From Qipengyuania proteolytica (lineage in GTDB: Bacteria > Pseudomonadota > Alphaproteobacteria > Sphingomonadales > Sphingomonadaceae), in the NCBI RefSeq assembly GCF_019711565.1, contig NZ_JAIGNN010000001.1, forward strand, positions 62,001-126,000: 64,000 nt of DNA, read 5' to 3'. Below are positions 25,191 to 32,811 of the stretch, piece after piece; position 1 is the stretch's first letter; every line of letters begins with the position of its first letter. The notes below the pieces were generated by a model. The model did no database searches, was not told the origin of the DNA, and saw only the letters and a program-made list of their open reading frames with translations. The translations under genes and the position numbers were made by a program.

Positions 25191-25525
25191 CTCATCAGTT
25201 GGATAAGGCTGCGGGCGAGCAGGTCCTGTTCGGTTTTCAGCGCACCGAGCACTTCGACACCTCGAGCCGTCGTTGTGTAGAATCGTTTCAAGCGGCCATC
25301 ATCCAGTCGGCGGTCACTCGACAGCAGACGCTGGCTTTCTAATCGCCTCAGCATCGGATAGAGGGCGCCAGGCTCGATTTCGGTTCCGGCACTCCTGAGC
25401 GTCTCGAGACCCTCTGCTCCGAAGCGCTCCGACCTGAATGCGGCGAGCACTGCCATGACCAGTGTGCCTCGGCGAAGCTCGTGGCGCAGAGCCTCGAGAA
25501 CAGCTGTTTCGTCAGCTATGTTCAC
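25187..25525 (-). CDS. PadR-family transcriptional regulator
   Basis: 112 aa with a GTG start overlapping the upstream hydrolase stop by 4 bp. The PadR winged helix is clear: LRRGTLVMAVLAAFRSERFG, GTEIEPGALYPMLRRLESQR and DGRLKRFYTTTARGVEVL. It is the middle gene of a hydrolase-PadR-HAAS operon and probably controls that operon through the overlapping palindromes upstream of the hydrolase gene. Confidence 0.92.
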   Translation of the reverse strand: MNIADETAVLEALRHELRRGTLVMAVLAAFRSERFGAEGLETLRSAGTEIEPGALYPMLRRLESQRLLSSDRRLDDGRLKRFYTTTARGVEVLGALKTEQDLLARSLIQLMR

Positions 25526-26529
25526 TTACGGGCCTCTTGGCCTGCGGCTCTTACGCGCTCCAACGCATCTACTACCTTGCTAGCGAGCATTGGGGGAAAT
25601 GAATGCCCTAGTCCTGCTATTCCTTCAAAGTGCGCTCCTGGAACTGTCGCTGCGACCGTTTGCCCATGAGCAGGCGAGATGAGAGGATCATCGAGGCCAT
25701 GAAGAACGACTGTCGGAGCTGACACCTGTTTGAAGAGTCTTCGCAAGTCTCCCGCTGCAAGGATAGCTGCGCCGCTGCGTGCAATTCCGTCCGGATCCCA
25801 GTCACGATCGGTAGCGAGAATAGCCTGATGTTGAATTTCCTCTTCGGCGCGTCGAAACTCCGCACCTTCCAGAGCAAGACCGAGAGCAACGCGATAGGCG
25901 ACTACCTCTTCTGTCGGGGCTTGCGAGGCAGGAGGAGGAGGCACTGTTCCCATCTTTGCCGGGTCTGCTGGGATCGGGATCGTCGGGTCTCCTGACGCTG
26001 GCATCAGCAAAACTAACCCAGCTATTCGGTCAGGGCTTTTGGACGAGAGCTCAGCAGCAGTTGCTGTCCCTCCTGACGCCGCCACAATGTAAGCACGGTC
26101 GATCGAAAGGGTGTCGAGAATGCGTAGTGCATCAGCGGCCAAATCATTCAGGCTGTAGGGAACCTGCGGTTGTGCACCCGACATAAGGGCCCCGAAAATC
26201 TTCCCCCAGTCAGGCGCACCAGCTTTCTCAAGGTGAGTCGAGCAGCCCACATCACGTGGATCATACCGGATCGGCCGGTAGCCCTTCTGCTGCAATTGAA
26301 GAATAAGCTGCGCCGGCCATTCAATTATCTGTTGGTCGGTACCGCCGACCAAGAGCACCGGATGGCCGCCAGGTTGCCCGTGGTCAATATAGGCGAGTCG
26401 CACTTCACCCTCGACATAGCTGAGTGCCGCAGAGCCACATGAATTGTTGGGTTGCCCAGCCTGAGCGGGCATTGGCAAGCAGGCACTTGCAAGGCAAAGC
26501 GCGGCAAAGGCTGGAAACTGCAGACGCAT
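25522..26529 (-). CDS. Exported alpha/beta hydrolase
   Basis: 335 aa from ATG 26529, preferred over the ATG at 26544 because GGAGG lies 8 bp upstream of it. Signal peptide RLQFPAFAALCLASACLPMP ending at AQA. The hydrolase core has GHPVLLVGGTDQQIIEWPAQ (oxyanion region), a nucleophile elbow AYIVAASGGTATAAEL in which Ser sits in A-A-S-G-G rather than the canonical GxSxG, the acid in VLHGLDDPLISPAHG and the His in GLGHSFPP. The substrate is unknown. It starts the operon with PadR and the HAAS protein. Confidence 0.87.
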   Translation of the reverse strand: MRLQFPAFAALCLASACLPMPAQAGQPNNSCGSAALSYVEGEVRLAYIDHGQPGGHPVLLVGGTDQQIIEWPAQLILQLQQKGYRPIRYDPRDVGCSTHLEKAGAPDWGKIFGALMSGAQPQVPYSLNDLAADALRILDTLSIDRAYIVAASGGTATAAELSSKSPDRIAGLVLLMPASGDPTIPIPADPAKMGTVPPPPASQAPTEEVVAYRVALGLALEGAEFRRAEEEIQHQAILATDRDWDPDGIARSGAAILAAGDLRRLFKQVSAPTVVLHGLDDPLISPAHGQTVAATVPGAHFEGIAGLGHSFPPMLASKVVDALERVRAAGQEARK

Positions 26530-26552
26530 GACGAAAGCCTCCATGATGCGAT

Positions 26553-26571
26553 ACACAGTGTGTGACACACA
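26553..26571. promoter_or_regulatory. Two overlapping palindromes upstream of the hydrolase-PadR operon
   Basis: ACACA-G-TGTGT (26553-26563) and TGTGTG-A-CACACA (26559-26571) are both perfect and share five bases. They lie 24-42 bp upstream of the hydrolase start. PadR dimers bind TGT/ACA-rich inverted repeats, so this is a good candidate operator; the assignment is inference. Confidence 0.5.
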
Positions 26572-26861
26572 GTCGAAGCTTCGTCAATTGCTTTCCGAGA
26601 ACGCGCCAGTCGGTAATGAGCGGTGGCGCGGCGCTTGGAATCTTCATGATCATTGCACGGGAAGCACAGACGCTTCCTCGTCGTGTGGGGATGTACGTTA
26701 GGTTGATAGAAGAGGAAGATCTAACATTCGAGGCCCGAGAAGAAGGCATTCGTTAAGTGCAATACACGCTATGCGCCGAGGGACTAGTGGCCGCGTTCTG
26801 ATCCCGCCCAACGTGGCAGTAAGACATTGACAGCGTGGGACAAGGAGGCCACCAAATTGGC
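26572..26861. other. Intergenic region between the hydrolase operon and lacI-type gene
   Basis: 290 bp between divergent genes. Short open frames occur but have no recognisable protein. It should carry the LacI-family gene's promoter; AAGGAGG at 26842-26848 is its likely ribosome site. Confidence 0.4.
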
Positions 26862-27884
26862 ATGACACGCGAAGATAGGCCATCGACTATAGTCGATGTT
26901 GCAAAGCTGGCTAAAGTCTCGCCCAAGAGTGTTTCGCGTGTATTCAACAATGAGCCGCATATCTCGTCAGCCTTGCGTGCGAAGGTCCTGCGCGCGGCAA
27001 AAAACTTGAATTATCAACCTAATGTCATGGCCCAGGGCCTGGTGCGGCGGCAATCTTATCTCATCGGGCTGGTCTACGAGAAACCCAGCCCGAGCTACGT
27101 CGTCGAGCTCCAGCGCGGCGCTCTCGAACGGCTGCATGGCGAACGTTATCGCCTGATCGTGCTGCCGGTCGAATCGGTAAATGACAACCCTTCCGAAGTC
27201 GTGACGACGATCCGCTCGGCCGCGTTGGACGGGGTGATCCTCGCGCCGCCAGCAGCTGACCACTCCCAGGTCCTCGACGGTCTTATCCAAGCGCACATCC
27301 CCTTCGCACGGATAACGCCGCAATCGCGCAAGGACGTAGGTCTGGCGACGACTATGGACGACATCGCCGCGGGGCGGGAGATTGCCCAGCATGTGATTGG
27401 ATTCGGGCACAAGCGCATTGCGATCATCAAGGGTGACCCCGATCACCCAGTCAGCGAACAGCGGTTGTTTGCCTATCGCGCTGCCTTCGACAATGCCGGG
27501 ATCGAATTTCTTCCTGAACTGGTCGAGACCGGCGATTTCAGCTTCGAATCCGGATATGAAGCGACCAAGCGGATCCTCTCGCGCAAGCTGCGTCCAACCG
27601 CGATACTCGCGCAGAACGACGACATGGCGGTGGGGGCAATGTCCGCCGCGCGCGAACTGGGCTTCGAGGTGCCGGGCGACCTCAGCGTGGTCGGCTTCGA
27701 CGATTCGGAGATCTCACGCGTGGTCTGGCCACGGCTGACCACGGTCCGCCAGCCCGTGGTCGAGATGGCCCACACTGCTGCCGACATGCTGCTGCGCGAA
27801 CTCGCAGGGGAAGAACCGGGGCCGACCGTGGTTCATACGCACAGCCTCGTCGAACGGCTGACCGTGGCCCCGCCACCCGCCTGA
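26862..27884 (+). CDS. LacI-family regulator of the glycoside locus
   Basis: 340 aa from ATG 26862, 13 bp after AAGGAGG; an in-frame GTG at 26835 is the alternative. LacI HTH: STIVDVAKLAKVSPKSVSRV and FNNEPHISSALRAKVLRAAK, with hinge NYQPNVMAQGLVRRQS. The periplasmic-binding-protein-like core follows (LIGLVYEKPSPSYVVELQRG, HVIGFGHKRIAIIKGDPDH, VPGDLSVVGFDDSEISRVVW). It resembles SalR/CelR-like regulators beside TonB receptor genes. Probable binding sites are the two 14-bp near-palindromes between the receptor and GH3 genes. Confidence 0.94.
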   Translation: MTREDRPSTIVDVAKLAKVSPKSVSRVFNNEPHISSALRAKVLRAAKNLNYQPNVMAQGLVRRQSYLIGLVYEKPSPSYVVELQRGALERLHGERYRLIVLPVESVNDNPSEVVTTIRSAALDGVILAPPAADHSQVLDGLIQAHIPFARITPQSRKDVGLATTMDDIAAGREIAQHVIGFGHKRIAIIKGDPDHPVSEQRLFAYRAAFDNAGIEFLPELVETGDFSFESGYEATKRILSRKLRPTAILAQNDDMAVGAMSAARELGFEVPGDLSVVGFDDSEISRVVWPRLTTVRQPVVEMAHTAADMLLRELAGEEPGPTVVHTHSLVERLTVAPPPA

Positions 27885-27900
27885 CGATAGGCGAAGTGAG

Positions 27901-29478
27901 TTAGCGCGTCGCCCAGACGACCCCGGTGCCGAAATGCGGCCGGCGCGTTTCGGACGGGTCGAGCAAGCGCTCGAGGATCGCGTCATGCGTGGGCGCCGCG
28001 CTGCGGAAGGCATTCATCGCACCGCTGAGCTGGTCGATCACCTTGCGCACCTCGGCGGAAGGGGCGACGTCGACCAGCGGATCGATCGCCGCGGGCTCCA
28101 GCCCCATGCCATGCATGACGTAGAACCAGCTGATGTCGGAGAACAGTTCGCGCTGCTTGGACATGATCCGGCCCGTACGGGTGAACAGCTCGATCTTCTC
28201 GGCCAGCGTATCGGGCAGGTCGAGGCCGCGCATGTGGTCCCAGAAAGGTTCGCCCTCGCGCTGGTTGGGCACATAGTGGAGCAGGAGGAAATCGCGGATA
28301 TGCGCATATTCGCGCCACACGTCGCGATTGTAGGCATCGGCAAGCGCAGGGTCGAAACCGCGATCGGGGAACAGGTCGAGCAACCGGTTCAGCCCCGTGT
28401 GGATCAGGTGGATACTGGTTGATTCGAGCGGTTCGAGAAAGCCCGCCGACAGCCCGATCGCAAGGCAGTTGCCGACCCAGGCGCGCTTGCGCAGCCCGGC
28501 GGTGAAGCGCAGCACTCGCGCGTCCGCCAGCGGTTCGCCATCGAGCCCGGCCAGCAGTTCCTCATGCGCATCGGCATCGGAGATGAATTCGCTGGCATAG
28601 ACCAGCCCGTTGCCCGTGCGATGCTGCAGCGGAATGCGCCACTGCCATCCGGCCGAGCGCGCGGTGGCAACGGTATAGGGTGCGCGCTGTTGCTGCGCCG
28701 CGGTCGGAGCGGCGATCGCGCTGTCGCAGGGCAGCCAGTGCTTCCAGTCCTCGAAGCCGGCATTCAGCGTTTCTTCCACCAGCAACCCGCGAAAACCCGA
28801 GCAGTCGATGTAGAAATCCGCCGCGAGGGTTTCGCCATCGTCGAACTGTACCGCGGCGATCCTTTCGCCTTCGCCGCGCGTCGCGCCGACGATCCGCCGG
28901 TCGAGCCGCTCGACACCCGCGGCTTCGGCGTGTTCGCGCAAAAAGGCGGCTACCAGCCCGGCATCGAAATGCAGCGCATAGGCGACCGCGCCGCCCGGCC
29001 AGTTGCCATCGGGTGAGGGGAAGGTGAACTTGCCGTCTTCGGCCAGTGCGACCGAGGGACACAGATCGGCCAGGCTCTCGCTGTGTCCCTGCGCGAGGTT
29101 GCGGCAGTAATAATGGTGGAAGGGGCGTTGGTTGATCGTTACCCCGAGATTGCCGAAGGGATGCCAATAGGCATGGTCGCGATGCCGCCAGTCGCGAAAC
29201 TGGATGCCGAGCTTGAAAGTGGCTTGGCAACGGCGGATGAACTCGACCTCGTCGGCACCGATGTTGCGCAGGAAATCGAAAATCGGCGGGATCGTTGCTT
29301 CGCCCACACCGACCGTCGGGATGGCGGAGGATTCGACCAGCGTGATGCGGCAGCCGCTGCCGCGCAGCACGCGGGCGAGCAGTGCCGCCGCCGACCACCC
29401 TGCGGTGCCCCCGCCGACGATGCAGATCGACCGCAGCGGATTTGCGCCGCTTCCTTCGCCTTGCACTTGCGTCATCAT
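27901..29478 (-). CDS. Tryptophan halogenase-family flavoprotein
   Basis: 525 aa. The FAD site is ICIVGGGTAGWSAAALLARV; the conserved Lys region is CQATFKLGIQFRDW (catalytic Lys near residue 86). The halogenase signature W-x-W-x-I-P appears as GWQWRIPLQH near 276, and the Glu region as FLEPLESTSIHLIHTGLN near 350. Members beside TonB receptors in sphingomonads and Caulobacter form a family whose substrates are mostly unknown; the adjacent genes argue for a sugar-linked or receptor-linked role rather than free tryptophan. An in-frame GTG at 29496 could add six residues. Confidence 0.92.
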   Translation of the reverse strand: MMTQVQGEGSGANPLRSICIVGGGTAGWSAAALLARVLRGSGCRITLVESSAIPTVGVGEATIPPIFDFLRNIGADEVEFIRRCQATFKLGIQFRDWRHRDHAYWHPFGNLGVTINQRPFHHYYCRNLAQGHSESLADLCPSVALAEDGKFTFPSPDGNWPGGAVAYALHFDAGLVAAFLREHAEAAGVERLDRRIVGATRGEGERIAAVQFDDGETLAADFYIDCSGFRGLLVEETLNAGFEDWKHWLPCDSAIAAPTAAQQQRAPYTVATARSAGWQWRIPLQHRTGNGLVYASEFISDADAHEELLAGLDGEPLADARVLRFTAGLRKRAWVGNCLAIGLSAGFLEPLESTSIHLIHTGLNRLLDLFPDRGFDPALADAYNRDVWREYAHIRDFLLLHYVPNQREGEPFWDHMRGLDLPDTLAEKIELFTRTGRIMSKQRELFSDISWFYVMHGMGLEPAAIDPLVDVAPSAEVRKVIDQLSGAMNAFRSAAPTHDAILERLLDPSETRRPHFGTGVVWATR

Positions 29479-29504
29479 GCCCGTTTCCCCCGCCACCGGA
29501 CCCT

Positions 29505-29544
29505 AAAAAAGCGATGGCGGCCTTTGCAAGCAAGGGCCGCCATC
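29505..29544 (-). terminator. Intrinsic terminator after the TonB receptor gene
   Basis: On the minus strand GATGGCGGCC pairs with GGCCGCCATC (10-bp GC-rich stem, 12-base loop, 29513-29544) and is followed by a T6 run at 29510-29505. It lies 22 bp after the receptor stop and only 27 bp before the halogenase start. Confidence 0.85.
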
Positions 29545-29566
29545 CATTTTCGGGAGGGACCGAAAA

Positions 29567-32500
29567 TCAGAAGGTGAACTTGACCCCGCCGTAGATCCGG
29601 CGCGAACCGGATTCGAAGCGGAAGGGCAGTTCGGGGAACTGCAGATACACGCTGGTATCTGCTTTGGTGATGTTGATCGCTTCGGCGAAGACTTCGAAAT
29701 TGTCGGTCAGCTGGTAGCTGATCTGGCCATCGAGCTGGCCGAACGCCTTCTGGTAGATACCCAGCGTGCGCGTGATCGAGCCATCGGCGAAGCCGAAGTT
29801 CCCGAGGTACTGCTTCGAGCGCCAGCTGTAGGATGCGCGCGCGGCGAACCCGTAGCGTTCGAAATAGACCTGCCCGTTGGCCGAATGCTTCGACACGCCA
29901 GGCAGCGGGAGGTTATCGGTGAAGTCGGTGCTGAAGTCGGTTTCGGTCTCCGAGAAGGTGTAGTTGGCGGTGAAGCCCAGACCGAAGTCGAAGGCATATT
30001 GCGCCGCCAGCTCGAAGCCCTTCACGCGGCCGCCCGAACCGTTGGCCGGCTGCGACACGGGGCCAAGCCGTCCGCCCGCCTGGTCGTTGACGAACACCGC
30101 CACCGTCTCGTTGACGATGAAGCTGTCGACCTCCTTCCAGAAAAGGCCTGCCGAAAGCAGCCCCTGGTCGCCGAAGTAATGTTCGACACCCAGGTCGAAC
30201 TGGTAGGCGCGGAAGGGTTCAAGTTCGGCATTGCCGCGTGACCCATTGGTGAATTTGAACAGGTCGTCGGCGGCATCGCGGGTGAAGTTGGTCGCGAAAC
30301 CCTGTCCCAGCGAAACCAGCGGCTGGCGCGCCACGACCCTTGCGGCCGAGAAACGCACCTTGGTGCCGTCGCTGACGTCGAACACCGCATTCGCGCTGGG
30401 CAGGAAGTCGGTGTAGCTGCGCATGATCGTATTGGTGGTGAAATCGCGCAGCACGCCGTTCCAGCTGTCGGTGCCCCAGTAGCTGGGATCGGCATTGGCC
30501 GGCTGGTTCTGGTCCACGGTCAGATCGGTGTTGACGATCCGCAGGCCCACATTGACGTGATAGGGATCATCTTCGCCGCCGATGTCGGCCATGATGTAGC
30601 CCGACTTGGTTTCTTCCTTCACCCGGTAGGTCTGCAGCGGGTCCTCGAAGAAGGTGAAGGGCGTATCGGGATACAGCGCCTGGATCCACTCGAGCGCATT
30701 GGTCATCCGCGAGCGGTCGGCCACCAGCACCGTGTCGCCGATGACCTTGCCGCCACCTGCGAAATTGGCGATCGCCTCGACCCGTTCGGGATTGCTGACG
30801 AAGGTTTCGTAGGGCGTGATCAGCGCGGGCGAATTGCCGAAGCGGCTGCAGCCGGCAAAGGCCGCGGGCTTGTTCGCTTCGGGCAGGTCGCAGATCTTGT
30901 AGCCGATCGCACCGTCCTGGAAATAGCCATAGGGCGTCCAGTTGTACTGATAGCCGTCGACCCGTTCGGATTCGGGGATCGCGGTGGCATCGAGTTCGCC
31001 CTTGCCGCTGAAGTCGGCGAGATAGCGGCCCGAAACGAATTCGACCGTGCGCTGGCCATAGCGGAAGCCCGCGCTCAGCGTGATCGTGTCGGTATAGCTG
31101 TCGTCGACGTCATAGGCGAAGTCGGCGCGGATCGAATGGCCGTCGATGTCGGACCGGTCGCCAAACGCCCAGTGCGACTTGAAGAAGCCGTAATCGGGAT
31201 TGTTGAACAGGTCCTGCGGGCTGGTCGGCGCGAGGCCGAAGCTCGGGAATTCGCCATTGGAATAGATGAAGTCGATCGTCGGCGGGGCCGAAGCGTTCGG
31301 AACGAAGCCGGGCTGCGACCCGGAGGTGCCCGGTCCGCGCACGCCATAGGCGGTGTAGCGCACGTCGTTATTGGCGACCTCGCGCTTCATGCTCGAAGTG
31401 GCGTAATTCGCCATCACCGAGGCGCGGAAATTGGTGTCGTTGTCCCATTCCAGCCCGAACTGGAGATTGTCCGACTTGATGTTGGACACATCGACGAAGG
31501 AAATCGCCTCCGCCGATTGCGCGCGGACCGTCCCGTCGAGCAGCACGCCGTTCTCGTTGATCGTATAGCTGCCGACGAGGCCCTGGGATTCGCCCTGTCC
31601 GAAGGGGAATTTGACCGAGGCTTCGCGCGTGTCGATCTTCAGGTCCGAATGGAAATATTGCGCGCTGACCTCGAGATTGTCGGTCGCACGATAGGTGATG
31701 CCCAGCGAGGCACCCCAGCGCCGGCGATACTGGTCGCGGTCGGTGACGTAGCGATATTCGGGCGCGTAGTAATTGGTCGGCACGGTCGCGGTGTCGCGGC
31801 GCCCTTCGCTGAACGCCCAGTTGCCGCGGTTGTCGCCGCCCAGCACATTGACGTGGTTGTTGGTCTTTTCGTAGCTGAACGAGGCGATCACGCCGAGCCG
31901 GTCGTTGAAATTGTAGCCCAGCACGGCCGCGCCGGCAGGCTCCCAGCCCGAAATCTCGCTGCCCTTGCTCATCTTGGCATTGCCCGCGAGCGTCAGGCCT
32001 TCATCGAGGTCGAGCGGGTTGCGCGTCTTGAGATTGACGATCCCGCCGAGCCCGCCTTCGAGCAGCGAGGCATTGGGCGATTTGAACACTTCGATGCCGC
32101 CGATCAGTTCGGAAGGCACGCCCTCGAGGCTGTCGTTGCGGTTGTAATTTCCTTCGCCGACCTTGTAGACTTCGAGACCGGTGACGAAGAGCTCGCCGTT
32201 GAGCAGCGTCACGTTCTGGTCGAGCCCGCGGATGCGGACCTTCGAACCCTGCCCGTTCTCGCGATCGATTTGGATGCCCGGCAGGCGCTGCAGCGATTCC
32301 GCCACGTTCTGGTCGGGAAACTTGCCGATGTCTTCGGCGGTGACCGATTCGATAATCAGGTTCGATTCGCGCTTGGCATTGAGCGCATCTTCGAGCGATG
32401 CGCGAAAACCGGTGACCACGATGACGTTGTCGTCCTCGACACCCGTCTGCTGGCCTGCCTCGGCTGCGGCCTGCGCCTGTGCAAGGGTGGGCATGCTGCC

Positions 32501-32569
32501 CGTTCCCACTGCCAATATCGATGCGGCGGCCAGCAACGTCGACCGATTACGCAAAATCCCGCTGTCCAT
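29567..32569 (-). CDS. TonB-dependent receptor (Xanthomonas-Caulobacter type)
   Basis: 1000 aa from ATG 32569, chosen for its GGGAGGATACTGAA ribosome site and signal peptide (RSTLLAAASILAVGTGSM, ending TLAQAQ). The TonB box region is DNVIVVTGFRASLEDALNAK, then the plug domain (VTAEDIGKFPDQNVAESLQR, LPGIQIDRENGQGSKVRIRG) and a long beta-barrel ending in IYGGVKFTF with the terminal Phe. It matches the TIGR01782 family, which imports oligosaccharides. It shares a divergent promoter with GH3 and precedes the halogenase, separated by a terminator. Confidence 0.95.
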   Translation of the reverse strand: MDSGILRNRSTLLAAASILAVGTGSMPTLAQAQAAAEAGQQTGVEDDNVIVVTGFRASLEDALNAKRESNLIIESVTAEDIGKFPDQNVAESLQRLPGIQIDRENGQGSKVRIRGLDQNVTLLNGELFVTGLEVYKVGEGNYNRNDSLEGVPSELIGGIEVFKSPNASLLEGGLGGIVNLKTRNPLDLDEGLTLAGNAKMSKGSEISGWEPAGAAVLGYNFNDRLGVIASFSYEKTNNHVNVLGGDNRGNWAFSEGRRDTATVPTNYYAPEYRYVTDRDQYRRRWGASLGITYRATDNLEVSAQYFHSDLKIDTREASVKFPFGQGESQGLVGSYTINENGVLLDGTVRAQSAEAISFVDVSNIKSDNLQFGLEWDNDTNFRASVMANYATSSMKREVANNDVRYTAYGVRGPGTSGSQPGFVPNASAPPTIDFIYSNGEFPSFGLAPTSPQDLFNNPDYGFFKSHWAFGDRSDIDGHSIRADFAYDVDDSYTDTITLSAGFRYGQRTVEFVSGRYLADFSGKGELDATAIPESERVDGYQYNWTPYGYFQDGAIGYKICDLPEANKPAAFAGCSRFGNSPALITPYETFVSNPERVEAIANFAGGGKVIGDTVLVADRSRMTNALEWIQALYPDTPFTFFEDPLQTYRVKEETKSGYIMADIGGEDDPYHVNVGLRIVNTDLTVDQNQPANADPSYWGTDSWNGVLRDFTTNTIMRSYTDFLPSANAVFDVSDGTKVRFSAARVVARQPLVSLGQGFATNFTRDAADDLFKFTNGSRGNAELEPFRAYQFDLGVEHYFGDQGLLSAGLFWKEVDSFIVNETVAVFVNDQAGGRLGPVSQPANGSGGRVKGFELAAQYAFDFGLGFTANYTFSETETDFSTDFTDNLPLPGVSKHSANGQVYFERYGFAARASYSWRSKQYLGNFGFADGSITRTLGIYQKAFGQLDGQISYQLTDNFEVFAEAINITKADTSVYLQFPELPFRFESGSRRIYGGVKFTF

Positions 32570-32685
32570 TTCAGTATCCTCCCAAACCGCACCCCCGTGC
32601 GGACCTCTCAAGAACGTGAGGCTTGTGCGCGTCCCCGAATCGGAAACGCTATGCCCCTTACGCGACATTACTGGTTGCATATTTC

Positions 32686-32699
32686 TGTCAACGTTGTCA
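32686..32699. promoter_or_regulatory. LacI-type operator copy 1
   Basis: TGTCAACGTTGTCA is a 14-bp palindrome with one mismatched pair and the central CG typical of LacI-family sites. It lies 117 bp upstream of the TonB receptor start. Confidence 0.65.
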
Positions 32700-32747
32700 A
32701 ACAATGCCGCACATTTGCTGCGAAACAGCCTGTCTCCGCGACATTTA

Positions 32748-32761
32748 TGTCAAGGTTGTCA
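32748..32761. promoter_or_regulatory. LacI-type operator copy 2
   Basis: TGTCAAGGTTGTCA differs from copy 1 at one base and lies 51 bp upstream of the GH3 start, 62 bp (about six helical turns) from copy 1 start to start. The two copies are in the divergent receptor/GH3 promoter, so one regulator can control both genes. Confidence 0.65.
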
Positions 32762-32811
32762 GGGAAAGGTGGTCGAAACCGAAACACGGGCGACCGAATG
32801 GGATGGGGTTT

